Assembly (NCBI RefSeq): GCF_014851395.1
Contig: NW_024041150.1
Location: 26,525,225 to 26,589,224, forward strand
From: Micropterus salmoides
Lineage: Eukaryota; Chordata; Actinopteri; Centrarchiformes; Centrarchidae
Length of the DNA: 64,000 nt
Direction of reading: 5' to 3'
A program made the position numbers and the translations under genes. This document shows, piece by piece, positions 25,966 through 37,164 of the stretch; position 1 is the stretch's first letter, and the number at the start of each line of letters is the position of its first letter. The notes below the pieces were generated by a model, which worked only from the letters and a program-made list of their open reading frames with translations, was not told where the DNA came from and ran no database searches.

Positions 25966-26369
25966 TGCAGTGTTGTATCTTCTCATAGTACTGAGTCATT
26001 GCTCAGTGTTTAAAGATGCTAAATCAACTTGTAAAGTGCCCTCATATAACAAATATGCTTGATGAATGTTATAACCATTCTCCTGCACCTTCCTTGTTCT
26101 GATCAATGCTGCTTGGCCAGTGACAGAATCCATGTGGCATTAACATGTGTTCCTGCATAGACTGAATTGCAAAGCACGATATGGTTAATGTGTGGTTTAG
26201 CGTCTCCCTTTCACCAACCGCCTTGATCAGCAGAAGGTGAAGAGATTTGATCTCCAGATCAGAATTTCCAGCTATTGCACAGACAGCAAAGTGTGTTGTC
26301 TCTTAAGACATGGATGTAAAACTGATACATGTTTTCATGCATGACTAAATGAAAGGGTGGGACAATCTG

Positions 26370-26620
26370 AATGCGCCTGATGATCCTGGAATCCAAATGC
26401 CCCCTCTCAGCTTTCAAGCCCACACATTAAAACAGAAAGCAGCCTTTTTCTGAAAAGTGCTGAGTATCTTGAGGTTGTGCTATTGATATATGCCCTGGAT
26501 CAATCGCCCCGGCTTTCCAACCTCCGCTTAAATCAGACAAAGGAAGCAAATGTTAGATGGTAATTTTCTATTGACAGGGACTCAGAGTGGAGTGCTGGGG
26601 CCTCGGAGGCACGTAACATT
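26370..26620. other. Candidate conserved non-coding element
   Basis: Compact repeat-free sequence with TTGATATATGCCCTGGATCA and a GGATCAATCGC part, without transposon features. Open frames do not look like protein. Inference from texture only. Confidence 0.35.
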
Positions 26621-27039
26621 TGAGATCAGAAAGGGCACCCAATTTCTGGTAAGAACAAAAGGTGACGAAATTGTGCTCTTAGCTGAGCTACAATGTAATC
26701 TAACTTAAGGCAAACCTTTTCTGTGTGTATTAGGTTACATACAAGAAACAGGCAGTCTTTCTTAGATCCAGTCTTCATTTCATTAACTCCCCCAACACAT
26801 AGGGCATAAATATTAGAATCCAAAGGGCATTCGTAGGAAACTTGTAAGTGTGGTTAGAACATGCTCTGCTGGCTCTAGTTGCTGTGGTGGGGGAAATGTA
26901 ATATTACATTTGTATGCAGACTGTGGTGGAGCAGCTCCTGACTCCAGCATGTAGATACCTAAAAGATGAAGAGCTGATATGGGTTTTGAGGATTTTTCCT
27001 AGTTGCATTTGGATTTATACAATTCCCATGCGTATCTCA

Positions 27040-27530
27040 GCTCCTTTCACATTTTCTCTCAGTCATTGAAAATTGTTGTTCTCTCCAATCTCTTTTATTC
27101 ATATGCTGGAAAGCACCTGGCCAAGTTAATACCATTTATCAGGAACCTTTAGCATATCAAATGCCTTCTGTCAAGGGTCGTTTGCATATCCTCTTGTCTT
27201 TCTGGGGAGAGTGGTCTCCATTGATAAATGCAGGAATATCAAGGGCCTGTGCTGCATGCTAAAGAAACGACGAGTGCTCAGACATTATAAACTTGGCTGA
27301 TCAGTCGAGTCGCTTTGTCCTTGCTTCATTCCGGGTTCTGTACTTGAGCCATTAACCAGTTTCATAAAGAGTGAGAGAATCAGAGTGCATGCTAAGGCGT
27401 CTGCCTTACTGTCATGCCCACAGAGTTGTTTCCACAGTGGCTCGGGTGGCAATGACATCTCATTAGTGCTGCCTTGTGAATTCAGCTGAACTTTCCTTAT
27501 TGACAATAATTGTCATGGAATGTGAAACTA
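27040..27530. other. Candidate conserved non-coding elements (two adjoining)
   Basis: Two repeat-free stretches follow each other. The first (27040-27270) includes CATATGCTGGAAAGCACCTG and the POU-like TTTGCATA near 27182. The second (27290-27530) includes ATCTCATTAGTGCTGCC and GACAATAATTGTCA, a SOX-type inverted pair ACAAT/ATTGT. The closely spaced inverted SOX-type sites are visible directly. A regulatory role is inference. Confidence 0.4.
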
Positions 27531-28819
27531 GTATTTAGGAAGACAATCATTTTGCCACACACTGTGCTGATGTCTTATCCCAACCAATTAACTAATATGG
27601 TGTAAAAAAAAATGCTATATTTTGCAGATTTCTATTTGAATCTGTGAGAACGGTGAAGGCTGTGAATTTGTATTAGAACCTGCTTCATCATGAATACCTT
27701 TCTCATTTCCTCTTTTCGGTGTTTATTTCCTTCATCCGCAAGTGGACTTTCTGTGCAATAATCCTGTCACTTTGGCCACTCTGAGCTTGATATTTTAATT
27801 TACATGTTGCACGGCTTTATTGAGCTTGAAGCCTTCCCACGCAGCTCACCACAAACAACCTTTCTGATGAATCTTAGGGAGGGAGAGTAGTGAAGGGGAG
27901 AAGAAGAAGGGTTATGTGCAAGTGCTGAAAACACCCAATCAGAGAGGATGGTGTATAAAGCAGAATGGAGCACAGGTGACATATGACTGCAGTGCAGTAT
28001 TCAGGCAGCCTGCCCAGTGTTCAGCTGCTTCTGGTGTGTCACAGGGCAGAACTCTCCTTGTGACATCAACCCATCAATTGAACCTCTTGGATGTGACTGA
28101 TAAGCATATATCAGTGGGCATGTGACAACACTAGCAAGATCATTGTTGCTGTAAACCCAACTTTTTGCTATGCATTCTAAGATGCTACAAATACTGTTGA
28201 CTTTCAGAACATAAAATATTCATATGTGATCTTGCAGTGGAGGCATAATGTCTGAAATATACATTCGTAGGGTTTGATGAGGGCAATAACAATGCAGGCA
28301 GAACTGCTGGTTCGGCATGCACAACAGACGCTGCAGATTGCACCGTGCCATATATTTTATTTTTAATCATGCAAAGCCCTGAGTCTAACGACCAAAACAA
28401 AATGCTACATCAACGATAATGATAATGGCGCTCATGATTAAGAAAGCAAAGCGCTAGTAAAGTGTAAAAGGGTTTTGTGGTGACAGAAACCACATTTACT
28501 GTCCATATGGTAGCCTGTTGAACCCCATAACTCATAGAACAAAGCATGGCAGGGAGAAACCTAGGAGGAACACTAAACAAGCACACAGTGTCAGGAATTA
28601 AAACAAAAAAAACCCACCGGAGCAGGCCTTACAATTACCCTAATATAAATCAAAGAAACAGCATTCATTTCCAATCATTTATAAATCATAGAAGCAACCC
28701 TTGGTACTAAAAGCTACAATCAGTGAGTGATTAGTTCACTTGCATTTTCAACACTGACTCTACAAACCGACACTAAAATACTATGTCACAAATTAGAGGT
28801 GATGATAATCTTCTTCGAA

Positions 28820-29000
28820 ATGTGCTGAAGAGTGGAAAAGCAGGGCAGATGGCAGAGGCTTCATCATTGGCCTGTTTAGCAAGACACAAAGTGGCTTTGC
28901 CAGAGTAATATAAGCCCCCATCCCATATGACCAATTATCAGGGTTTCACCTTGTGCTGGGGGTGGTAATGGTGTTGGTGGTGGGTGGAAGGGCTGGGGGA
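28820..29000. other. Candidate conserved non-coding element with G-rich end
   Basis: Contains TTCATCATTGGCCTGTTTAG and GACCAATTATCAGGGTTTC (TAAT-type core and CCAAT-like motif). The end, 28955-29000, is G-rich with several GGG runs, but the loops are too long for a canonical quadruplex. Confidence 0.35.
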
Positions 29001-29129
29001 GCACCTGTTACTGAAGCAAACTACATTCTTTCTATTCTTGGTTTTCTTGAAATTGTTTTTATTCTTCTATTGCTGCTAACAAACAATAGAAAAAAATACC
29101 CAACAAGCAGATAAATGCACTATTAATAT

Positions 29130-29400
29130 GGAAAGATGGTAAAAGGTTGTTTGTAAGGGGAGTGATCAGTAGATGCTTGGCCTTTGATGCCCATGGCTTC
29201 AACCCTTTAAATTTGTCAATTACACCTCCATTGTGTTCACCATTGTTAGGCCTTTGCACGCCACACAAAGCCAATTTCTGGCTGTGCTCAACAGGGAATC
29301 CCATCTTCAAAAGGCAATGGGGAACTGTGTTTATTGGATTTCAGAACCTGGCCGGAGATAAGGTGAATTACCCTGTTGTGTCATCTCCCCGATGAGAAAG
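29130..29400. other. Candidate conserved non-coding element
   Basis: Balanced, repeat-free sequence with AATTTGTCAATTACACCTCC and CCATTGTGTTCACCATTGTT (two SOX-type CATTGT sites 13 bp apart). Frames on both strands (82-83 codons) lack protein features. Confidence 0.4.
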
Positions 29401-29717
29401 CAAGTGTGAAAAACAAGTCGTTTGATTGAGGGAAAGGAAAGCAAATCACGTCTGAAGATTAAGGGCTATAATGTGTAAATGCCTCCAGGCCCCCTGAAAT
29501 ATTTATCTCCTCAACATACCCACAGATTACTTCAGATAATCAAGAACGTATTCATTCAAAATCATATTCATATTTTGCAAACAACTCACAGTAGACATTA
29601 TCACCTGAAGCAATTTTATAATCTGTGTGGTTCCCAAACTGTTTGTCTGATGTACACCAACAGCCACTTTAAATATCCTTTGTCAACAACAATGTGTTCA
29701 TTTGAATTGATTTTTAA

Positions 29718-30640
29718 GGCAACATTATGTAGTATTTTTATCTTAAAATAACAGCTTCAAAATCATTTTGATGGTGCAATGACCTGTTATAGGGTGAATG
29801 ACATCATTGCTTCCCCGGGCTGTGGGAGCTTTTTGTGGTGCTATGTAAGACTGAAACCCCAGACAGGATTTCTATTGCGAAAAAAGTATATTGCTTTACA
29901 GCACCAACACACAGCATAACTTTTAAGCAAGCAAGCTATAATAAGAAGACATAAGTGCAGAATGTACAATGTAAGCTCTTTGGAAGAAGCTAGCTCGCTA
30001 TTCTCAGTATGAATATCATGGCAGAGGCCGCGAAGACAGCGAAGAAGACGTTGTCGGAGGAAGCGAGGAAGAGAAAAAGAGAGAGTGAACGAGAAAGAGT
30101 TAATATCGGACTAGCTTTTACTCATTGGTGTGAGCTAAAGAGCTGAAAGGATGCAAGACAGATGCCGAGCTGGCCTTCTTGCTGTTGGACTAGTAAGTAA
30201 GAGTTTTCACAGACAGGGGTTTAGCCACTAGCTATAAATCTGGAATTGATGTTAGCAAACTTACTATATAACACACACTTGGACATTGAATGTGATGTAG
30301 TGTGAAAGCTAGAAAAGTGATTTACAAGTACAGAACATTTACCATCAAACATTTGAACTGTTAATTTATTTATTTCAGCTTAGTACTTGTAGCTATTTAT
30401 CTGTTTATCCATTAATTTTACCGATCTATTCCAACTAGATACAGTATCTATTACTTTTAGCCAACTGTTTCAACTGTTTTCCATTACTTTTAGCTGATTA
30501 TTTCAACCAAAGCTAACTGTTTCAACCTCTACGCTCATGGGCTAACTAATTTTCATGCACTTATAGTGCACATTTTTTCTAATTATTTGAGCTGTAGCAT
30601 CTTACCTAGTACCGCCTGTTATAATTACCATGGACAAATT
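29718..30640 (+). mobile_element. TTAA-type DNA transposon fragment carrying a decayed first exon
   Basis: The left end reads TTAA (29714-29717) followed by GGCAACATTATGTAGTATTT. It aligns with the minus-strand reading of the right end of the element at 32047-33922, which starts AGCAACATTATGAAGTAATT after its own TTAA. About 300 bp inside lies a short decayed exon (30018-30192). Then follow a TGTTAGCAAACTTAC part and a series of diverged CCATTACTTTTAGC-type units (about 30390-30540). No matching right terminus was found downstream, so the element is truncated or its end is mutated. The 3' boundary is approximate. TTAA targets are used by piggyBac and Kolobok elements. I cannot choose between them. 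Confidence 0.65.
30018..30192 (+). pseudogene. Decayed short basic exon of a transposon gene
   Basis: From the ATG at 30018 the frame reads MAEAAKTAKK, TLSEEARKRKR and ESERERVNIGL, then AFTHWCELKS before a stop at 30144. After a one-base frame change it goes on as KGCKTDAELAFLLLD and meets GACTA followed by GTAAGT at 30193, a good splice-donor match. So this looks like a first coding exon of about 58 codons: a strongly basic stretch, then an amphipathic RW-ELK and DAELAFLLLD part. A homologous, shorter copy exists at 33385-33517 on the minus strand. I recall related N-termini in many predicted proteins of teleosts. The function is not known to me. Nuclear targeting or DNA binding by the basic part is only inference. 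Confidence 0.6.
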
Positions 30641-30644
30641 AAGA

Positions 30645-32042
30645 ACTCTATTATCAACTTGTGGCTGAACAACCAAAACAGTGCAAGTCCAACTATAACT
30701 CAGAACTGAAGAATGTGGTGTGTCAGCCAGCAAGAAAATGACATACAGAAATTCCCTCCTACACTTGAATTCCAAGTGGGATGTCTGACACCAATGTCAC
30801 TGCTCCACCTGGCTTGAGCGTCTGCTGTCACCTTTAGGGAGTGAGTTGAGCTTTTGCCAGTGTGCCGCTCAGCCAAACTGTCGTTAGCCCAGAGAACAGT
30901 TACGCACAGCCAACTTTATATCACTGCCAAGACGGTTTTGTATGCAATCATCTCCTTCACTTCAGCTGCTCCTCTTGCCTCTATCTTTCTCCTTTCTCTT
31001 CTCACCTCCCTCCATCCTCCTCACCACCTGTCCTACATCCGCTGAGATGGAGTGTGAAGTTTCTCACTTTTGTCACCAAGACAAGGGATTGTGAGTGTGC
31101 GCGGGTTGCGTACGTGCAATGGTGGCCAATGCCAGAGACTTGTGCGGTCTTCAAGCCTGCTGGACCTCCCATTTCCCCCACCAGTCACCCTGTCGCTGCG
31201 CTGAAGTGGGGTCCATCTGCTGAGTGTCTGCGCGTCTGCCTTCCCAACCCACACAAGGACCTCTCACTATGCCACAAGTTCATCTAGAGTACAAACCAAA
31301 TGAAACACATCTTGTGTTAGACAGATGGACTTCCTTAGATAAAAAACAGGTTACGACTTACTGGAGTTACTATGTGATTTGGCTGAGGAGAACTGTTAAT
31401 GAATGCTCTGCGTCTTTTTTAGATACACATGTGTGCTGGTGTGTGTTGTTCAGACCTTTGTCTGCACTGAGGATGTAGAACAAATCAGAGACCAACAAGT
31501 GATTTGTGAAATGACAGACGGTGTTAAGTCACCTTTTGCAGATTAGTCAACAGTTCGAGCCATACTTGGTGAATCATTCACATATCATTACCTGGAAATT
31601 GCCAGGCAGCATCTATCCCAGTGTTAGGTGAGAGGTGGAGAGAAACAAGGGAAGACCAGTGTCTGAACACCATTAACTCTTTATGTATTGTTATTCAGCA
31701 CACAGTTCATTCTCTTGTGTTTGGTAGAGCAGCCCGGGGGGAGATAACCAGAAGTTATGTGACGGGGCTTTTGATGAGCCTCAGCAGCATCTACAAGTGG
31801 AGTGTTTGGTATCAATTTACTGGGGTCCTGAAAAGTGAAGAAAATAAAGACTGTGGTGTATATGCACTCTACAAAAGGTATATAGAGATATAAATTGAGT
31901 TTGTTAAAATGGAAAGGTCTGAAGATGATCAATGGAACATAGTGCTGAAACTGCTTGCCTTCTGTTGAATAGGAATCTAACTCAGTTAAAGATTTTAAAC
32001 CAGACAATCTAGCTATTTAACCCCTTACACCTGGAATTTACA
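30645..32042. other. Non-coding stretch, nothing recognised
   Basis: No supported gene. The 141-codon frame at 30862-31287 is mixed in composition with C/T-rich parts and has no recognisable domain. No repeat family is recognised. Confidence 0.45.
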
Positions 32043-32289
32043 TTAAAGCAACATTCTGTAAGATTTGGTGCGATTTGGTGCCCCTAGTGTAATTCACCGC
32101 TGTCCTACATCAGGACAGCTCTATGCGTACATTTTATTATGATTACATTCCCAGATAGCAAAATGACTCCGCACCGGAGGTATCACAAGGTCCGGAACGG
32201 ATCCGCAAAACGGGTCCGCATCGGAGTCCACTTGCACAGCGGGACGGATCCGAAATCCTTATCCGTTTCAGATCCGGAACAGATCTGGC

Positions 32290-32522
32290 CCATACCCTTC
32301 CCGGATCCGATCCGGACCCGTTCACGAAGTGGCACATCCGGCCGGATCCGATCCGGACCCGTACAGGAAGTGGCTTATCCGGCCCGGATCCGATCCAGAC
32401 CCGTTCATGAAGTGGCTCATTCGTCCCGGATCCAATCCGGATCCAATCCGGATCCGTTAATTAATTGGCTCATCCGGCCCGGATCCGATTTGGATCCGTT
32501 CATAAAGTGGCTCATCTGGCCA
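32290..32522 (+). repeat. GGATCC-rich minisatellite, period 41-42 bp
   Basis: Five units can be tracked by AAGTGGC-type landmarks at 32327, 32368, 32410, 32463 (mutated) and 32505, giving steps of 41, 42, 53 and 42 bp. The 53-bp step comes from one extra 12-bp GGATCCAATCCG inside the fourth unit. Each unit has an AAGTGGCTCATCCGGCC-like part and a GGATCCGATCCGGACCCGTT-like part. Diverged GGATCC-containing sequence extends upstream to about 32160. Many short palindromes (GGATCC, CGGATCCG) make hairpins possible. The 137-codon frame crossing it is a by-product of the repeat. Confidence 0.9.
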
Positions 32523-33384
32523 AAACTGGCTACAGAAATATCTAAAATCTAGCTGACCAACATCTACTGTTCTGTATAAAAGCTTAAATACTTCTTATAA
32601 CCTTTAAGCCACCCTGCGGTTCTTTAGTTAAATGCTTTTACCGTGAAGAAGCAGAAAATAGGAAAATTGACTTTGTATTAGCAACTTAATACAGCTCTGC
32701 TACTGTCAGATAAAATAACTGGGGATCCTAAATGCATTGTTTCGTTACACAGTTTTTATCCAAAGGTGGACTGCCAGTAAAAACTAAATCCTCTATCAGT
32801 CAAAAAACGTCTTTACAGATTGTAAATACATTGAATACTATGTATTACTGGACAAATGAAATGCAACCATAAAAATTATCAAAATATTTTTTATTTAATG
32901 AAAACCTCAAGGATTATAACTTTAACATGTTTTAAGACAGGTAGAAATTGACTGACCACTGCAGTTAACTGATGTTAAAATCACTCCTCTCACAGACAGA
33001 AACATCTCATCCAAATCGGGCTTTGTTAACTTTTAAGTCATATAACGTTAAGTTAGTTAGCTAGCTTAACATTAATGCTAAGGTGCTGTAACACGAGCTA
33101 ACTTAGCTTGCCATAATCAGATATTGTCTGAATTAAAACAGAAACCAAAGCAACATTATCTATGATCTGTGAAGTTATTAATTTTACCGGCTAGGCAAGT
33201 GTACAAACAAATCAGGTTTTGACTGCACAGTTTAATGTTACTTACCGTGTCCTCAGAGAAAGCTGCCGATTCCCACTGCAAGCGCTCTGCTGTCTGTGAG
33301 AATAACGGTCAGCGACGGTTAAGATTTTTTAAAACAGGCGCGTGCGTACACAAGACACAGCAAACCAGATAATACGTAACATAC

Positions 33385-33517
33385 TAGTCAACAATAATGC
33401 CAATTCTGTGTCTGTCTTGCAGCCTTTTATTTCACGACACTCTAGCCAACGTACAAGCCTCTTGCTCGGTCACTCTTCCTCCATCAACGTCCTCTTCGGT
33501 CTCATCTCCTCTGCCAT
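33385..33517 (-). pseudogene. Second decayed copy of the short basic exon
   Basis: On the minus strand an ATG at 33517 opens MAEEMRPKRTLMEEE and then a stop. With frame changes the relatives of the plus-strand copy follow: ESDRARG, then an EIKGCKTDTELALLL-like part. The exon closes at GACTA followed by GTATGT (donor complement at 33383-33384), the same point as the copy at 30018-30192. It is about 42 bp shorter, mainly from loss in the basic stretch. Two copies sharing both the reading pattern and the donor position support a real exon in the ancestral transposon. Confidence 0.55.
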
Positions 33518-33926
33518 TAGGTAACGTTATGTCTATGCTGCTGAGCTCTGTTATGTTGCCCACTTGCTATTCACAAGCTGTTATTTTATGGTAGAAGTTA
33601 CATTACGCTGCTTGGTCATTCGAAGCTAGCTGCGAGTTGATGTTAGCTAACTTACTAGATAACACACTCGGGCATCGATAACGTTACTGTAAGTGCTCTT
33701 GCGTCGGTTGCTGTCTAGCTGTGTTGGCTAGCTTGCCACCCGGCCCCATCCTTGTAGGATGTTCTGTTCTCAATTAATTGGCCTGTAAAGCAAGCAAGCA
33801 TATTGTTATATATTTTTCATTCAGGGTTATTTCTGATTTTTGGGATGTTATTTTAGGAGTTTTTCCTGGAAATAGGTTTCTGTTTTCAAGAGGTTAAGAT
33901 ACAATTACTTCATAATGTTGCTTTAA

Positions 33927-35296
33927 AAATCACATTCCTTTTTCATTCATAACCCAGTAAAATCTGAACACAGAGGCAAGATAGCAGATAATGAATACTG
34001 TCCATTGCAGATAAACATCCATAAATGCACTAAATAATTTTAAAAGTAATCCAATGACAGTTGTCTGTACATACATAGATATTATACTGTCCAGACATCG
34101 GTTTTGAAAACCTGTGTACAGTTTTATGTAATTTCCAAAAACTGTCTGTATGGTCCAACTCACATGCAAATTGATGGCATTGTACTCGCCCAGCCTATTA
34201 TGAAAATAATAAATATATGGTATGGCTGTGAGCTGTTAATAAAGGGGGGTTAGAGTTGTAATACTTGGACTGTATTGTGCGTAAACCAGAAAATGTCAAT
34301 ACCATATTATATTGAAAGTATGTTATGTTTGCTTGGTTCATTCACAGATGTCTCAGTTTACACTTGTGGTGACACTCAGTTGGCTGAATATTATTGCTCA
34401 AATTTTCAAAACAACAGTCTGACAGAAAGCAGCAGTTATACAGTGTATTGATGATAATTTTTTTTTACTGTGTGTGATTTCCAAATCAACAAAGACATTT
34501 TTAAAATGATTAAATCAAGGGCTTACTAAATGCCTCAAGATAGTATCTTGAGACAGTATCTTGAGACCTCAAGAGAGTATCTCAATATAGTAACAATTGT
34601 CCTCAAGATATATGATCATATGACAGATCATAGATCATATGACAGATTAGTTACCATTTAACACATCCTTAAGTTTGCCATGTCAAAGTTTTTCAGTTTA
34701 GAAGATTATACAGTTTAACAATCAGGAGTCATTGTTGGGATGATCAAAACACTTGTTTGATGTCACACGGTAGGTGGACCTGTCTTTTACAAGCATCGGC
34801 AATCCAAAACGCAACAATTACACACAATGTGGAGTTTAATACATAGGCCTACATCATACACCACTAAACCAACGCATTGGTATATTGTGCATAATAACAA
34901 TAACAACAATAATAACAAAAGCATAAAAGCCATTCCTGTATTTCCCGGCACCTCTTGACCTCTCGGCAAGCACACTGCTGTTTGAGCCAGTAATGCTATG
35001 CTCTCTACTGTCTAAATTTAACACCTGCAGCAGTCCCGTTATAACAGAAAATTTTATTTACAGAGGTTTAATTACCTAAATGTCCTGTATATTTAAGCTT
35101 TTGCTTTTATCAAATGCTTACATATATTTAATTGTAAATAGCCGGGATATCAGGCAAATTTATGTTTGCAAAGGTAGGCTTTGCGTGTACAGGTGGTCAA
35201 ATAAAGAACTGTTGCAGCAAACTCTCTACAGTATTGGAGTTTGATGAGGCAGCTATCTCTGGGCTACACCTACATTTGCAATTACATGTTAACCTA
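33927..35296. other. Non-coding stretch, no gene seen
   Basis: AT-rich DNA. A cluster of short palindromes and direct repeats lies at 34534-34650. Runs of TAA and CAA around 34880-34920 are simple-sequence DNA. Nothing else is recognised. Confidence 0.45.
34534..34650. repeat. Cluster of short palindromes and direct repeats
   Basis: CTCAAGATA-G-TATCTTGAG at 34534-34552 is a perfect 9-bp inverted repeat with a 1-base spacer. AGTATCTTGAGAC-type and CCTCAAGA units recur five times up to about 34610. A 19-bp unit starting GATCATATGACAGATCATA at 34614 is repeated almost twice. The arrangement may be the remains of a repeat end or local duplication. Confidence 0.6.
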
Positions 35297-35372
35297 TACA
35301 GTGCATCCGGGAAGTATTCACAGCGCTTCATTTTTTCACCAATTTGTTATGTTACAGCCTTATTCCAAAATT
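35297..35372. mobile_element. Tc1-like transposon terminus, isolated fragment
   Basis: TACAGTGCATCCGGGAAGTA and the following TTCACAGCGCTTCATTTTTT, then TTTGTTATGTTACAGCCTTA, match the terminal inverted repeat of a Tc1-like family very common in fish as I remember it. It starts at a TA dinucleotide, the target of this superfamily. No second end and no transposase follow, so only about 75 bp of one end remains. Confidence 0.8.
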
Positions 35373-36516
35373 TATGTCAAAAAAAGATTACGTCTTGTTT
35401 TGCTTTTTCAGTTCGCTTTCACTTCCGTGCCTTTTCTTTCCTTTGAAATCATATTAGCCTAAGTTTCAACTCTGAGCCAAACAAAGAAGACGACTATTAA
35501 CTGAAAGCCTTTTATTATTAATCGTGTTCAATTTCATATCAGTCTCTTGGGACAAAGATGCTACTATCTCTATGCTTTGTCTCATTATGTTTCCCTCCTC
35601 TATCTATCCAGTGCAGTAGTTAATGTTTATTTATTTAACTTGATATGGTCTACAATGGAGGTAATGTGAAGATGAGAATGCATGCTTGACTGGAGGGATT
35701 TGAAAAGCAGGACCTGTCAATTTTGATTAGCGCTACACTGGTGCAGGAGCAGACAGACAGAGAGGGAGAAAACTCAAGGGACTATGTTTCTTTAACTCCC
35801 TAATTCCCCTTCGAAGAAGTTCTTTGAAACATGGTTATAAAGTATGTATTTCTTTATTTTTCGTGTGTGTGTGTGTGTGTGTGAGTGCAAGCATGTGCAG
35901 TCAAATTCTGAGTGTGATCCAATTTGTCGTGGCTGATACTTTGACAAAATAGTCATTACAAAGAAACAAATGCTCACCTAAAACCAGTATTGAGCCAGTA
36001 AGAGTGTCCTTTTGTGATTACTGCGTGTAGAACTAAACAAAGCCCTCCGGTGACAAACAAATGTCCCATTTCATCCCTGTTACATTTCCGTTGTGGTTTC
36101 TAATAACCTTGAAGTATTTTTTTTGGTACAAAGATGCAATTATGTGGAAAATGTATTGTGCACTTTTACTGCAAGCTAGGTAACTTAGAAGAAGGAATGG
36201 TCAGAACTAATGCAGCCGAATCCCCAGCCCCTTCAAGTATACCTATTAAGCTTGATGAATTGAAACTGAAATGACTGGAATCCCCGGAGTGAACGTATAA
36301 ATAAGCTTCTCTCCAAGGGACAACAACAAAATGGGTTGGTGATTTATTGACATTTTCAGGAATGGGGGAACGTTTTTTTGGAAAGACCGATTTTAACCTT
36401 GTGTTTTACAGTAGACTTTACGGTGTAGTGTGTAATATGATGATGGAGTCAGATAGAGGGCCAGGTAAAGGGTGTGTTTCACTGGGCAAAACTTCAGTCT
36501 CTATTAATCAGACACA
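35373..36516. other. Non-coding stretch, nothing recognised
   Basis: No coding signal. A GT microsatellite lies at 35863-35883. The remaining sequence has no feature I can name. Confidence 0.45.
35863..35883 (+). repeat. GT microsatellite
   Basis: A perfect GT run of about ten units. Confidence 0.9.
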
Positions 36517-36689
36517 CATATAAGCAGTGGTGGAAGAAGTATTCAGATGCTTTACTTATGCAATACCAAGTCCTACTGCAGCAGATTTTAACTACTTTAT
36601 ATAGTCTTTGCAAGGAGCACCAATTTAGCGAGGTGGGCCGCTGTCCCCAAACCCTCAGGGGCCCCTGTGGGTTAATCAGGTCCTGACTG

Positions 36690-36850
36690 TTGGGGTTTTG
36701 ATATCTAGTAATATCAAGTAAACTGTATTTATATAGCCAAATATCACAAATCACCCACAGGGGGCTTTACAATATGTACACCATACGACACCTTCTGTCG
36801 TTAGAACCTCAATTTGGATGAGGAAGACCAAACACCTCTAACTCCTAACT
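36690..36850 (+). repeat. Fragment of another dispersed fish repeat inside the hAT
   Basis: CTGTATTTATATAGCCAAAT, then ATCACAAATCACCCACAGGG, GGCTTTACAATATGTACACC and ATACGACACCTTCTGTCGTT follow in the order I recall from a dispersed fish repeat. It probably inserted into the hAT element or is part of this subfamily. No boundaries are clear. Confidence 0.5.
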
Positions 36851-37164
36851 TGTAACATGCACTTCCTTTGTTAACTCGTATTGCTTCCCCTAGGTATCCA
36901 TCCCATTGATGCCATATGCATTAATAGCTCTTGCTAGTATAATTGCTGCCCTTACTAGTTTTTATTGTTACTCAAAGATCTCTTAAATGATGCTTGTATG
37001 TGGTTCCTCAAATATAAGTGGCTTTGGATCAAAGTGTCAAATGAATAAATGTAATGATATTTTATAAGCTCATCACAGGCTTTCTATGTAAAATGTTAAT
37101 CAGCTAAGGAACTGGTAACTACAGCTGTCATATTAATGTAGTGGGGGTAAAAAGTACAATATTT

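Larger units (their letters stand above)
25980..29713. other. Non-coding stretch rich in CNE-like segments
   Basis: No gene or transposon is seen over 3.7 kb. Several compact repeat-free segments are listed separately. A G-rich part (28955-29000) lies inside one of them. The remainder is AT-rich and unremarkable. Confidence 0.5.
32047..33922 (-). mobile_element. TTAA-flanked DNA transposon with terminal inverted repeats, about 1.88 kb
   Basis: The left end starts TTAAAGCAACATTCTG (32043-32058) and the right end, read on the minus strand, starts TTAAAGCAACATTATG. These are inverted ends with one mismatch in 16, and TTAA flanks both sides (32043-32046 and 33923-33926). The minus strand is taken as sense because the decayed exon at 33385-33517 lies on it and the minus-strand 5' end matches the 5' end of the relative at 29718. 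The 3' half holds a GGATCC-rich minisatellite (32290-32522). No transposase is present. A TGTTAGCTAACTTACTAGAT part at 33641-33660 also has a relative at 30251 but in the opposite relation to the exon, so one copy has been rearranged. Confidence 0.75.

Noticed and set aside
28955..29000. Possible G-quadruplex
   Set aside because: Four GGG runs exist but the loops are too long for a canonical quadruplex.
30862..31287. 141-codon plus-strand frame
   Set aside because: Low-complexity S, P and H stretches from C/T-rich DNA. No recognisable domain or exon boundary.
32139..32552. 137-codon frame with repeated R-S-G-P-D motifs
   Set aside because: It is the translation of the GGATCC minisatellite. 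Unit lengths of 41 and 42 change the frame, so no selected protein repeat.
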